Counted from the first letter of the stretch, positions 33,611 to 42,732 are shown. The stretch is DNA of 64,000 bases from Vagococcus hydrophili (GCF_011304195.1 NZ_CP049887.1:1302001-1366000); one strand, 5' to 3'. Translations and numbers: made by a program. Notes: a model not told the origin generated them from the sequence alone.

Positions 33611-34415
33611 AAATAAAAAAATAGCAACAATCATCTCACTATCGTTACTAGGTATATCATTAACACCGTTCTACCAATCATTAGCAGCAGAAGATGCAAA
33701 AAACTTAACTGGGAAAGGCAATATCACCTATGAAACATCAGATATTGAAACACCGCCAGTTGATCCAGAACATCCAGAAAAAGTGGTTGATCCAGGGACA
33801 GAGTATACAAAAACAACTGGTTTACTAAGATTTGATATGATTCCTGCGTTCCACTTTGGAGCACAAGAAATATCTAAAAAAGATATGGTGTACAGTGTTA
33901 ACGCCCAGCTATTTATGGATGATACACCAGCAAGACCTAATTACATTCAAATAACAGATAATCGAGGGACTTTGGATGGTTGGGAAGTGTCTGTGAAACA
34001 AGACACGCCTTTTGAAAGTCAAAAGGACAAAACGAAGATTTTAAAGGGTGCAGTATTATCCTTTGATAAACAGTGGTTAAATTCAACGATGCCAAAAGAC
34101 ACGCAGCCAACAGTTATGAAAGATGCCATTAAGATGGATGAAGTTGGCGCAAGTTACCCAATTGCCAAAGCCGAACAAGGCAAAGGTGCTGGAACGTGGG
34201 TAATTCCTTTTGGATCAACAGGGGAGGTGGAAGGTCAAGAAAAGACTCTAAGCCCATTATTGAATGCAGACGGTAAACCGGTCACTGATGCTTCATTCAA
34301 TAATAAACCCATTTATAAAAATTCAGGGATACAATTATTTGTACCTGGAGCAATACAAAAGGACCCGGTAAAATATAAAACCGTGCTAACTTGGACGTTG
34401 TCTGAGCTATCATAG
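33603..34415 (+). CDS. WxL-domain cell-wall protein (csc block 1)
   Basis: This 270-residue protein has a signal peptide ending at SLAAED, an acidic Pro-rich N terminus (PPVDPEHPEKVVDPG) and a WxL domain filling the rest. The first WxL-type site is GWEVSVKQ and the last is LTWTLSELS at the very end. WxL domains bind peptidoglycan non-covalently. The start at 33603 overlaps the stop of the LPXTG gene by eight bases. The motif PVDPEHPEKVVDPG recurs almost unchanged in the corresponding protein of block 2 (VDPENPDKLVDPG), evidence that the blocks are duplicates. Confidence 0.9.
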   Translation: MSKNKKIATIISLSLLGISLTPFYQSLAAEDAKNLTGKGNITYETSDIETPPVDPEHPEKVVDPGTEYTKTTGLLRFDMIPAFHFGAQEISKKDMVYSVNAQLFMDDTPARPNYIQITDNRGTLDGWEVSVKQDTPFESQKDKTKILKGAVLSFDKQWLNSTMPKDTQPTVMKDAIKMDEVGASYPIAKAEQGKGAGTWVIPFGSTGEVEGQEKTLSPLLNADGKPVTDASFNNKPIYKNSGIQLFVPGAIQKDPVKYKTVLTWTLSELS

Positions 34416-34441
34416 ATAAAAAAATAGGAGGAAATAGTATA

Positions 34442-35254
34442 ATGAAATCGACAAAATTAGTAACAACAGCAGCAGTAGCAACATTAGGTTTAACTTTATT
34501 AGCTCCATCTGTATTAGCAGCAGGAGTAGAAGAAGCAAAAGAATTAAATGGAAAAGGTACAATTGAATATGTGGAAGATAACGGCCCAGTAGATCCGATT
34601 GACCCTGAAATTGTTACTCCAATCGTTGACCCACCAGGTGAAAAAAATGATAAAGCTGGATCTTTACGTGTTGACTTTATTTCACAATTAAACTTTAAAG
34701 GCGATGGCGCAGACGGTAAAGCTAAAATCACTACAAATCAAGGTAAGTACAATGCGGCTGAAGCAACATACAAAAAAGATATTAATGGTGTAAGCACTGA
34801 TGTAAAACGTGGTAACTGGGTACAAGTAACTGATAAACGTACTCTTAACGACGAAGGTATTGCAGCTGGTTGGACATTATCTGCTAAATTATCTAAACAA
34901 TTTACAACAGGTAAATCAACATTAAATGGCGCTACAATCGCTTATAACAATCCTTACGTAAGTATGAAAACAGCAACTGGTATGGTTGAAAGTGATCAAG
35001 TAAAAACAGTAGCTGGTAACGTTTTAAAATTAGATGAATCAAAAGTAATGGCTAATGCTGAAAAAGGTAAAGGTTTTGGTACTTACACTGTTGAGTATGG
35101 TCGTCCTGCAGCGGATGCTGAAAATGCTAATGGTTTCACAGAAGATACTAAAACTTCTCACAAATCAGTAGAATTAACTGTACCTGCTAACACTCCATTA
35201 CAAGCTGGTAAAAAGTATGAAGCTGAAATTACTTGGACAATGGCTGAACTTTAA
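34442..35254 (+). CDS. WxL-domain cell-wall protein (csc block 1, last gene)
   Basis: The 270-residue secreted protein has a signal peptide (AAVATLGLTLLAPSVLAAG), a Pro/Asp-rich stretch (GPVDPIDPEIVTPIVDPPG) and a WxL domain with AGWTLSAKLSKQF and the C-terminal EITWTMAEL. The wording of the mature protein differs more from its neighbours than they do from each other, so it may play a distinct structural role. AGGAGGAAA lies before the start. Codon use looks strongly biased toward frequent codons (many GCT, GGT, AAA, CGT), suggesting high expression. A terminator follows, ending the block-1 WxL transcript. Confidence 0.9.
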   Translation: MKSTKLVTTAAVATLGLTLLAPSVLAAGVEEAKELNGKGTIEYVEDNGPVDPIDPEIVTPIVDPPGEKNDKAGSLRVDFISQLNFKGDGADGKAKITTNQGKYNAAEATYKKDINGVSTDVKRGNWVQVTDKRTLNDEGIAAGWTLSAKLSKQFTTGKSTLNGATIAYNNPYVSMKTATGMVESDQVKTVAGNVLKLDESKVMANAEKGKGFGTYTVEYGRPAADAENANGFTEDTKTSHKSVELTVPANTPLQAGKKYEAEITWTMAEL

Positions 35255-35280
35255 GAAATAAATAAACGAACGAATTATAG

Positions 35281-35318
35281 AGAAAAGTGCTAAATAATCC
35301 TTTAGTACTTTTCTTTTT
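35281..35318 (+). terminator. Terminator between WxL genes and DUF916 genes (block 1)
   Basis: AGAAAAGT-G-CTAAA pairs with TTTAG-T-ACTTTTCT around TAATCC and a T-tract follows. It separates WxL structural genes from the DUF916/two-TM/signal-peptidase-like operon. Confidence 0.85.
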
Positions 35319-35321
35319 ATA

Positions 35322-35350
35322 TTGCAAGGTTTCTTTTAGTCAATTATAAT
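35322..35350 (+). promoter_or_regulatory. Promoter of the DUF916 operon, block 1
   Basis: TTGCAA (35322-35327), a 17-base spacer and TATAAT (35345-35350) form a good sigma-A promoter right after the terminator. The four genes to 38887 can thus be expressed apart from the WxL genes. Confidence 0.7.
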
Positions 35351-35399
35351 GAGGATGTAGGATTTTTCAACATTATATAAAGAATAGCGGGGATTTTAA

Positions 35400-36458
35400 G
35401 TGAGAAAAATAGAGAAATTTAGTTTGTTTATTGGTTTTATCGCATTATTTATTAGTTATCCGATATTTGCTTCTGCTGATGCTGGAGGCTTCACCAAAAA
35501 AGTACAGCATCCGGAGAATCAAATAACATCTGGAGAACCATTAAATTTAATGATGAAACCAGGTCAAAAGCAAAAAGTAAACGTTGTTTTAGAAAATCTA
35601 GGCGAAAAAGAAACGACAATCGAAGTTAAACTATCAGGGGCAAGAACAAATGGTAGTGGTGGTTTAGAATATGGACCAAATACTTTTAAAAAAGATAAAA
35701 GTATGAAATATGATTTAGCTGACCTAGTAAAAGTACCAGCTGAAGTTAAGATTCCGGGAAAAAGTAAAGAAAATCTTGTCCTAGATATTACTATGCCAGA
35801 AACTAGTTACGACGGGGTTGTGACTGGTGGTATTCAGTTAATGGAAAAAGGAAAAGACATGGGGAAAACAGAAGAAAATGGCGCACTTGTTACGAATAAA
35901 TTTGCTTTTTTATTCGGAGTGACATTACATATGACGGATAAAGAAGTGAAACCTGATTTTGATTTAAGAAGTGCTAAAGCAGGATTAGCCAATTATCGTA
36001 ATGCTGTATTTTTAGATATTGGGAGTACACAAGCCTTTTTAGCTAAGGGGATGACTCTTAATGCTGAAATTACTGAAAAAGGAAAAAAAGAAGTCTTGTA
36101 TCAAAAGAAAAGTGCCGATGTTTCTATCGCACCTAATTCATTATTATCGTTCCCAGTAACTATGGACGGAGACAGAATGAAGCCAGGTGATTTTACGGCT
36201 AATGTAGTTTTAAAAGGATATGACAAAGAGTGGAAGTGGAGCAAAAACTTCACGATTACCAAAGAAGAAGCTGACAAATTTAATCAACAAGATCCTTATC
36301 TAGTCCAAGAAAGAGGATTGAATTGGAAAATGATCGCTTTAATTGTCGGTGGCGTTATCTTATTAGTTGTGATTGTTGTGGTTATCTTAAAAGTGACGAA
36401 AAAGAAAACACCCCAAAAAGGAAAAAAAGCTAAGAAAAAATCATCAAAAGGAAAGTAA
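35400..36458 (+). CDS. DUF916/DUF3324 WxL-interacting protein (CscA-like)
   Basis: The 352-residue protein has a signal peptide, a DUF916 domain (about residues 35-155; QHPENQITSGEPLNLMMKPG), a DUF3324 domain (about 165-300), a single membrane segment (WKMIALIVGGVILLVVIVVV) and a Lys-rich cytosolic tail (KKKTPQKGKKAKKKSSKGK). DUF916 and DUF3324 regions are known to bind peptidoglycan and WxL partners, linking the wall complex to the membrane. GTG is the start. It leads an operon with the two-TM protein, a signal-peptidase-like protein and a second DUF916 protein. Confidence 0.92.
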   Translation: MRKIEKFSLFIGFIALFISYPIFASADAGGFTKKVQHPENQITSGEPLNLMMKPGQKQKVNVVLENLGEKETTIEVKLSGARTNGSGGLEYGPNTFKKDKSMKYDLADLVKVPAEVKIPGKSKENLVLDITMPETSYDGVVTGGIQLMEKGKDMGKTEENGALVTNKFAFLFGVTLHMTDKEVKPDFDLRSAKAGLANYRNAVFLDIGSTQAFLAKGMTLNAEITEKGKKEVLYQKKSADVSIAPNSLLSFPVTMDGDRMKPGDFTANVVLKGYDKEWKWSKNFTITKEEADKFNQQDPYLVQERGLNWKMIALIVGGVILLVVIVVVILKVTKKKTPQKGKKAKKKSSKGK

Positions 36459-36477
36459 TGAGAAAGTAGGAGAGTAG

Positions 36478-37143
36478 ATGGATAAGTTTGAAATTATATT
36501 AATAGCGGGTATTGCCATTTCTATCTTACTTTTTATTTTGATGATTACTTCTATTATTCAATTTATTTTAGTAAAAAAAGAACTAAAAACCTTAGAGATT
36601 AATAAGCCAAAAGATCGCAAGAAAAGAAGAAGTTGGAAAAAACAGCGTCGCTTGCTTGAAAATAATAAATCTAAAAAGATGAGATATATCTTATTTAGTT
36701 TGTTGGGAACACTTATTATTGGTGGGGCTACAGGCTATGCCAAATACTACCAGTCAACAACAATTAGTGAGCAAGACACGGATAATATTGTTTATGGTTA
36801 TTATTTACTTGAACAATTAGAACAACAAATTAAAAATATTGGTAAAGAAGACGACAAGAAAGTATCAGATAACATCCATACGCTAGCTGTTTCAACCTCT
36901 TCATTTGCTTCAAAAAGAGGTAGTGATAGAAGTGTTGAGGAAGCACAGATTCTTCTAAATCAATACTACGCTCGGATTGGACAATTAGGTGTTAATGTAA
37001 GTTCTCAGAATTTTTCGGAATTGAAAAAAGATAAAAAGAAACAAGATGAGTATTTAGACGACATTAAAACCGTTAGAAACGCACAGAAAAAAGTAATTAC
37101 TTACTATAAAATTGACGAAGCCTCTTTGAAAGAGAAAAAATAG
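36478..37143 (+). CDS. Two-TM csc-associated protein with coiled extracellular region
   Basis: The 221-residue protein is of no family I recognise. It has a first membrane segment (residues 5-31), a very basic loop (KKRRSWKKQRRLLENNKSKK), a second segment (about 68-86) ending GGATGYAKYYQ, and a helical outer part of about 130 residues ending near a conserved YYKIDEASLKEKK. A homologue of exactly the same length, encoded at 46082-46747, has the same features (GSASGYTSYYQ, YYLLEDFDKEL, FYKVDEKSLAKE). Both lie directly between a DUF916 gene and a signal-peptidase-like gene, so the three products probably work together. Confidence 0.85.
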   Translation: MDKFEIILIAGIAISILLFILMITSIIQFILVKKELKTLEINKPKDRKKRRSWKKQRRLLENNKSKKMRYILFSLLGTLIIGGATGYAKYYQSTTISEQDTDNIVYGYYLLEQLEQQIKNIGKEDDKKVSDNIHTLAVSTSSFASKRGSDRSVEEAQILLNQYYARIGQLGVNVSSQNFSELKKDKKKQDEYLDDIKTVRNAQKKVITYYKIDEASLKEKK

Positions 37144-37161
37144 TGATAAGGATGACTAACT

Positions 37162-37851
37162 ATGAGTGAACATCATAAAAAAAGTCATAAAAGAAAAACG
37201 AATAGTAGTTCTAAAAAATCAAAAAAAAAGCATCCACAGATTAAAAAAGTAAAAAAGAAAACAAAAAGTCATAGCACTAAAAAGCATAGAAACAGTAAAA
37301 AAAGAAAAATAAAGCAAAGAAAGAGTAAGGCCATAAAAATTGTATTAGCTATATTTTGTTCTGTTTTAATTTATATTACTGCCTTTTCTGTGTTTTTTAC
37401 GCTTGGGAAAATGGATGGCTATTCGATGATATCTACATTGAATAACAAGGATGTAGTGGCGGTTAGTAGAAGGCAAAAAATAAGTAGATTTGATTTAGTC
37501 TATATGAAAAGTCCAACTAATGGTAAAGACAACTCTATTAGAAGAGTAATAGGTGTACCAGGAGATGTCATCGAGTTTAAAGGCGATGAACTATTCATTA
37601 ATGGGGAAGGAAAAGCTGAAAAGTACCTTGCCTCAAAGAAAAAGATGATGAAATCTATGGTCTTAACAGATGACTTTACACTAGAGGATATCGCAGGTAA
37701 AAAAGAAGTACCAAAAGACACTTATTTTGTCTTAGGAGATAACAGGAAAAGTGCTACAGACAGTAGGTATTATGGCTTTGTCTCAAAAAAAAATGTTATA
37801 GGTAAAGTTCAATTTCGGATTTTTCCTATTGCAAAATTTAAGGTCTTTTAA
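37162..37851 (+). CDS. Signal-peptidase-I-like protein with Lys to Arg change
   Basis: The protein has 229 residues. Residues 1-57 are an extreme Lys/Arg/Ser/His tail on the cytosolic side, then one membrane segment (59-81) and a peptidase S26-like domain. Ser88 is kept in DGYSMISTL. The position of the catalytic Lys is Arg127 (NSIRRVIGVPGD) in an ungapped alignment with lepB of this window (YVKRVIGLPGD). The LGDNRKSATDSR box (191-202) is intact. The Lys is the general base in type I signal peptidases and its replacement inactivates studied enzymes, so activity is doubtful. Co-location with DUF916 genes suggests a binding role for WxL precursors or complexes. Confidence 0.88.
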   Translation: MSEHHKKSHKRKTNSSSKKSKKKHPQIKKVKKKTKSHSTKKHRNSKKRKIKQRKSKAIKIVLAIFCSVLIYITAFSVFFTLGKMDGYSMISTLNNKDVVAVSRRQKISRFDLVYMKSPTNGKDNSIRRVIGVPGDVIEFKGDELFINGEGKAEKYLASKKKMMKSMVLTDDFTLEDIAGKKEVPKDTYFVLGDNRKSATDSRYYGFVSKKNVIGKVQFRIFPIAKFKVF

Positions 37852-37873
37852 TAATTTTTAAGGATACGAGAGA

Positions 37874-38887
37874 ATGGAAAATAAAAAAAATGTAAGATTC
37901 AGTTTGATATTATTTACCCTATGTAGCTTCTTTTTTGCAGTGACAGCTAATGAAGTTTCTGCTGAATCGAGTAAGGGATTAAACTTTTCGTATGAAAATG
38001 TTATTCCGAAAAATCAAATTAGTGACAATTCTTATTTTGAATTAAAAGTTAAACCAGGTGACAAGCAAACATTGGTGACTAAGCTAACTAATGAGTCTGA
38101 TAAAGAAGTGGTTGTCCAAGTTAGCGTGAGTAATGCGACAACAAGTTCTTCTGGAATTATCAATTACGGAGCGAATAAAGAAAAGTTAGTAGGGAAAAAC
38201 AACCTATCAATTAATGATATGATTGAGTTTCCAACACAAGTGAAGCTGAAAGCTCATGAGACGAAAGATTTGAAGTTTAAACTGAATATTCCCAAAAAAG
38301 AATTTGAAGGACTTATTCTAGGTGGGATTGAATTAAAAGAATTAGAAAAATCAGATGATAAAAAGGCAGAAACAGGTGCTTCACTGAAGAATGAATATTC
38401 GTATGTTTACTCAGTGTCCTTAAAAGAAAATGAAGAGGTAGTAACACCGGAATTTACGTCTTCTGGCACTGACTATGAACAAGGTGCTTTTACAACAATC
38501 AACAATGAAAAATCTTTGATTGCTTCAAAGGTTAAAATAGAAACAACATTGATGGGAAAAGAAACGGATAAGGTGATTAATACATTCAAAGTAGAAGATT
38601 ACCGCTTCGCACCGAATAGTACGTTGGTGTTGCCCTTAAACGGCACAGAGGAACTTCCGATTGGTGATTATAGAACTAAGACTACTCTAACTATGAACGA
38701 TCAAAATTGGACCTTTGAGGGTGCTTTTAAAGTGAGTAAGGAGAATCAAAAGAAAAAAGATGTATTCATTGATGAAACGCCAGAAGAAAAGAAGGTTAAT
38801 TGGTTAATTATTGTATTGGTTGTGACATCATTCATTGGTTTAACCGTAGGAATATTTTATTTATTAAATAGGAAGAAAAGAGACTGA
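37874..38887 (+). CDS. DUF916/DUF3324 WxL-interacting protein, second copy
   Basis: The 337-residue protein has a signal peptide (FSLILFTLCSFFFAVTAN), DUF916 (YENVIPKNQISDNSYFELKV, TTSSSGIINYGANKEK), DUF3324 with the usual YRFAPNSTLVLPLNG, and a membrane segment (WLIIVLVVTSFIGLTVGIFYL) followed by only NRKKRD. It thus lacks the long polybasic tail of the other copies. It lies 22 bases after the signal-peptidase-like gene and closes the operon at a strong hairpin. Block 2 has no counterpart in this place, so this copy was gained in block 1 or lost from block 2. Confidence 0.9.
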   Translation: MENKKNVRFSLILFTLCSFFFAVTANEVSAESSKGLNFSYENVIPKNQISDNSYFELKVKPGDKQTLVTKLTNESDKEVVVQVSVSNATTSSSGIINYGANKEKLVGKNNLSINDMIEFPTQVKLKAHETKDLKFKLNIPKKEFEGLILGGIELKELEKSDDKKAETGASLKNEYSYVYSVSLKENEEVVTPEFTSSGTDYEQGAFTTINNEKSLIASKVKIETTLMGKETDKVINTFKVEDYRFAPNSTLVLPLNGTEELPIGDYRTKTTLTMNDQNWTFEGAFKVSKENQKKKDVFIDETPEEKKVNWLIIVLVVTSFIGLTVGIFYLLNRKKRD

Positions 38888-38911
38888 TATTTTGTCAGTC
38901 TCTTATTTTTT
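38876..38911 (+). terminator. Terminator of the block 1 DUF916 operon
   Basis: AAGAGACTGA pairs with TCAGTCTCTT around TATTTTG; a T-tract follows. Confidence 0.9.
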
Positions 38912-39359
38912 TGAAAAAGTGCAAGGAAAATAGAGACGCAATGGAAACGAAAACACTGTTCGTTTCTTAGCGAAAAATTATAAAACAAAAAAGTTTTTTT
39001 CATCTTTTTTATTTCCATATAAAAAATGAAAAACAGAAATAAGATAACAAGGTAAAAATTAGAGAAAATTAAGAATATTGCTTTTTAAATAAATCAATTA
39101 GTATATTTTTTTATTACAAAAGTTATTTAATAATCTAATATATATATGTGTGTATCTTTAGTTGGTTTAAATTTAATTTATGTTTAAAGAACGAATAATA
39201 TGTGTTTTGATATATTTTTTGTTATCTTATCATTAAAAAATAATAATAAAACTAAATAATAACTAAAAATAATATTTTTGTATAAAAATAGCCACAATTC
39301 CGCCTGCTGACTATTTTGTTCATAAAAGAACCGTTTATGTATCAATTTTAAAAAACGGG
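38912..39359. other. AT-rich gap between csc blocks 1 and 2
   Basis: About 450 bases with very high A+T content and no credible gene. A minus-strand open frame (39184-39420) has poor composition and no ribosome binding site. No repeat or long hairpin was seen. Confidence 0.5.
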
Positions 39360-39398
39360 TTGAAAAAAATAACCTGTATAATATAATGGGATTTGTAA
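39360..39398 (+). promoter_or_regulatory. Promoter of csc block 2 with ATTTGTA motif
   Basis: TTGAAA (39360-39365), a 16-base spacer and TATAAT (39382-39387) are followed at once by GGGATTTGTAAAG. The same relation of -10 box and ATTTGTA is seen near 29679 and 58412. This gives a leader of about 340 bases before the first gene. Confidence 0.6.
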
Positions 39399-39595
39399 AG
39401 GAAATGTAAATTAGTGTCACAGTAATGACTAATAAGTATTTCCTTAATCTACTTAGTAACTTTTTTAGAAACTCTATGGATATATCATGTTAATCATGTG
39501 AATAGGGTAACTTTCTTGTAAATAAAAGTTTCTAAAGTAGATAGAACTATGAATAAATGTACGACAGTTTCTATATGGATCAAGTATAGGAAGTA

Positions 39596-39626
39596 TCTCT
39601 TTTTTCACAAAAGAGATGTTTTTTAT
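39596..39626 (+). terminator. Terminator-like hairpin inside the block 2 leader
   Basis: ATCTCTTTT pairs with AAAAGAGAT and is followed by GTTTTTTATAAA. Lying between the promoter and the first gene, it would stop transcription early unless overcome, so it may act as an attenuator. The earlier leader holds competing complements such as AGAAACTCTATGG and AAAGTTTCT. Confidence 0.6.
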
Positions 39627-39665
39627 AAAGGTTAACTAGCTACAAAAGGAGTTAATCAGTCTAAA

Positions 39666-39719
39666 ATGGTTCAACGTTCAACTAATGAATTAATGAGCAA
39701 TTTAGATGATAAAAACTAG
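39666..39719 (+). CDS. Possible 17-residue leader peptide
   Basis: A short frame MVQRSTNELMSNLDDKN lies after the leader terminator and before the block 2 adhesin, ending 17 bases ahead of its start. The nearest AAAGGAG is 14 bases from the ATG, which is rather far. It may be a translated leader or a chance frame. Confidence 0.25.
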   Translation: MVQRSTNELMSNLDDKN

Positions 39720-39736
39720 AGGAAAGGAGGATATAA

Positions 39737-42640
39737 ATGAGAAAGAAAACAATAGCAAGAATAGGTTCGTTATTGCTGTTCTTTAGTGTAGCGGTTGTTG
39801 GAGTTAAGGCGGAGGCGGAGCCGTGGTTAAGAGATTATCCTGGAATTAATACTGTGAATAATGATACTGGTCTGACGACTGACGGAAAGCCAATTCCCGG
39901 AGAGTATTCTACGCTGTTAAGGTTAACAGATGATATGTATTATACCTTTAAAGGAACTACTAGCGATGAAAGAAATAATAGTCGATACAGACAAGCTACT
40001 GGGAAACCAACTGTAACTTTTAATAAAGATTATATGAAAAGTACACCAGAGGAAAGTAGTTCTGTTAGATTGAATAAAATTGCGATTTTTCAAGGAGAGT
40101 ATATTGATTTACGAGTGAGCCTTGGGTCAGCAGATAGAAGTGGTAGCGTAGATTTATTTGTTCCTTCTTATAAAGGTAATAAAAAGGAACAAAAAGAATT
40201 TTTGTATTTTAGTAACAAAGGTGGAGGGAAAAACACAGACGTATTGTTTAAATATGAATTTCTCTATCATGGAACTGAACAAAAAGTGAAAAATTATAAA
40301 GGAACTTGGAATTACAAAAGGATCAATAGTTTTAAATCTATAACGCTAGATGTAGAAGATTCTAAAGCGATGTATGTTTATGATGATTCAACAATTCAAT
40401 ATAAAACTAATAGTAATATTAAGCAAATAGTGCCATTTGGGACTGTAAATTCAGAACCGTATACAACTAACCTTACGAACCTATTAGATTTAAAAAATGG
40501 TGAATTTAAGACAACGATGACTACTTTGAAGGGATCTGCAGCTTATCTGAAATATGAACTAAACCCTATTACAAAAATGGAGTTACCTTATCCTGAAGTG
40601 ATGGGACTTACTACAGAAGATGGTGATTCTAGAAATATTGAATATATTGTTATTCAGGATATGCCTGAGCAATTGAAAACAGAATTTTATCCTAGATACT
40701 ATAATTTGACAGTTCAATTTGATAATGAAGTAGATGTGAATACAGTCGGAATGAATGTTAAGGACGTTAATGGTGAAGATGCTACTTCTAATTTTAGAAT
40801 TTCTCAAAGAATTCCAGAAAGTAACCAAATTAAGATTAGTGTGGATAGTTCAACTCTTTCTAGAGAATCATTTGTAGATAATTCATACAGAATAAAACTA
40901 AATGCCAAGCTAAAACCATCTTTCGAGGATACTAAAGGTAACTACTACGATAAAGCAACTGGCTACTATAAAGTACCTGCTAGTGCGTACTATCAAACTA
41001 ATGACAACACATCAGCAGTTGCTAAAGCTGATGCAAAATTAAAAGCTGGTATATCCGCTACCCCAATCACCCAAACTGTAGCCAGAGGTTCTAACACTGA
41101 CGGTTGGGATAAAAAAGCAATCACTGATTATTTCAACAACATCAAAGGGGCATACCCAGAGGATGTGCTGAAAATCAAATCAGTGGAAAACAAAGTCTTT
41201 AACCCAAGCGGTAATTCAGACACAGTGAAGATTACCTTAGTTGGAACAAAAACAGGCATTGAAAAAACATTTACAGTACCTGTCGTAGTTCTGAACGAAC
41301 GTAAAGCCAATCTTCACTACGTTGATCAAAATGGCGTGAAAATTTCTGATCCTGAGTTGAGAAAAGGGTTTGAAACCAAAGCTTATGACTTTACAGAGGA
41401 GAAGAAACAAATTCCTAATTACAAATTTGTGAAGATGGATGATTCTGGTAAGTACGATCCGGTCAAAGGAACGTTCCCATCAACGGATAAAGAATTAAAC
41501 ATCTACTTCGTTTACGAATTAGATCAACATCCTGTGACGATTCAATACTTAGATATTAAAAATGCGAATCGCTCAATTTTAGACAACAAAACAGAAGAAG
41601 TTAAAGTTGGGGATAAACATAAAGTCAAAGTGGAGAAAGTCCCAGGTTACAAACTCGTTAATGTAACAGTTGACGGCAAAGAAGTCCCTGTTGTTAAAGA
41701 CGAGATTGAGTTTGAAATGCCAACGAAACCAGCTGTGGTGAAATTCAACTACGAACCAAACCACATGGATGTCAGCATTAAAGCGGCTCAAAGTACAGCC
41801 ACTCAAACAGACCCAGTCAACATCACAGCAAAAATTAATAGTTTAATGTCTTATGGCACGAATCAAAAAGTGAATGACTATTCAAGTGATTTCTTGATTA
41901 CTATTCATACTAAAGATGCCAATCAGCATGCTGAAAAGCCTAAAAATATCAAACTCGTCACAGATGATAAAAAAGACGTGACAGGTGATGTTTCCGAATA
42001 CTCTGATTTCTTTACAGTGAAACTGAAAAGTGGCACGAAACTAGCTGATACAGAAAACCTAACCCTGACTTTTGATACAAAAGTGAAGGCAGACGCAGTA
42101 ACAGATAGTGAAATCAAGTACGGCACAGAAGTTAAAAATACTTACAAGCTCAATACAAGTAAGGCAAATGATTCTTACGAAAGTATTGTCAAAGCGAAAA
42201 AAGATAGTTTAACCAAAGTGACAGGTAGTTTGAGAATTGTAGAAGGACCAACTGAAATTGATTTTGGTAAAGTGGATTACTTAGCTAAAAATCAACGAGT
42301 GGAAGATCCTAAAATCAAAGGAAAACTAGAAGTAGCAGATACAAGACATGGTGCTAAAAAATGGACACTTCAAGCAACTTTAGAAGAACCATTAAAAGAC
42401 GGCACAAAAGTATTACCATCTGAAGTTAAGTACAAAACAGATACAGACGATATTACTTTATCTTCAGCAGCTAAACCAATTTACGAAAATACCCAGCAAA
42501 CTAACAATGTCGTGGTTTCAGATTCTTGGGGAACTAAACCAGGAAGTAACGGAATCAAACTAAACGTCAAATCGACAGATAAGTTAAGCAAAGGAACATA
42601 CGTTGGGAAAATTCGTTGGACAGTGCTAGAAGCAGAGTAG
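39737..42640 (+). CDS. Large WxL adhesin with MucBP-like repeats (csc block 2)
   Basis: The 967-residue surface protein has a signal peptide (IARIGSLLLFFSVAVVGVKA), a long unassigned N-terminal region without the beta-helix signature seen in its block 1 counterpart, a DUF5011-like Ig segment near residues 430-530, and MucBP-type units (NLHYVDQNGVKISDPELRKG; PVTIQYLDIKNANRSILDNK). The C terminus is a WxL domain with AKKWTLQATLEEPL and GKIRWTVLEAE. MucBP units bind mucin or glycans in other lactic acid bacteria, so host-surface attachment is possible. AAAGGAGG precedes the start. Confidence 0.88.
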   Translation: MRKKTIARIGSLLLFFSVAVVGVKAEAEPWLRDYPGINTVNNDTGLTTDGKPIPGEYSTLLRLTDDMYYTFKGTTSDERNNSRYRQATGKPTVTFNKDYMKSTPEESSSVRLNKIAIFQGEYIDLRVSLGSADRSGSVDLFVPSYKGNKKEQKEFLYFSNKGGGKNTDVLFKYEFLYHGTEQKVKNYKGTWNYKRINSFKSITLDVEDSKAMYVYDDSTIQYKTNSNIKQIVPFGTVNSEPYTTNLTNLLDLKNGEFKTTMTTLKGSAAYLKYELNPITKMELPYPEVMGLTTEDGDSRNIEYIVIQDMPEQLKTEFYPRYYNLTVQFDNEVDVNTVGMNVKDVNGEDATSNFRISQRIPESNQIKISVDSSTLSRESFVDNSYRIKLNAKLKPSFEDTKGNYYDKATGYYKVPASAYYQTNDNTSAVAKADAKLKAGISATPITQTVARGSNTDGWDKKAITDYFNNIKGAYPEDVLKIKSVENKVFNPSGNSDTVKITLVGTKTGIEKTFTVPVVVLNERKANLHYVDQNGVKISDPELRKGFETKAYDFTEEKKQIPNYKFVKMDDSGKYDPVKGTFPSTDKELNIYFVYELDQHPVTIQYLDIKNANRSILDNKTEEVKVGDKHKVKVEKVPGYKLVNVTVDGKEVPVVKDEIEFEMPTKPAVVKFNYEPNHMDVSIKAAQSTATQTDPVNITAKINSLMSYGTNQKVNDYSSDFLITIHTKDANQHAEKPKNIKLVTDDKKDVTGDVSEYSDFFTVKLKSGTKLADTENLTLTFDTKVKADAVTDSEIKYGTEVKNTYKLNTSKANDSYESIVKAKKDSLTKVTGSLRIVEGPTEIDFGKVDYLAKNQRVEDPKIKGKLEVADTRHGAKKWTLQATLEEPLKDGTKVLPSEVKYKTDTDDITLSSAAKPIYENTQQTNNVVVSDSWGTKPGSNGIKLNVKSTDKLSKGTYVGKIRWTVLEAE

Positions 42641-42732
42641 CGTTTCTGTCATTGTAATTAAATGTGCAAAAGGTGTTGGAATGATGACAAAGACATGATT
42701 CATCCTTGTTGTATGTAGGTGGGAGGTAAATA

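Noticed and set aside
39184-39420. Minus-strand open frame in the gap between csc blocks
   Set aside because: Its composition is that of translated AT-rich DNA (Phe, Tyr, Lys, Asn) and it overlaps the block 2 promoter.
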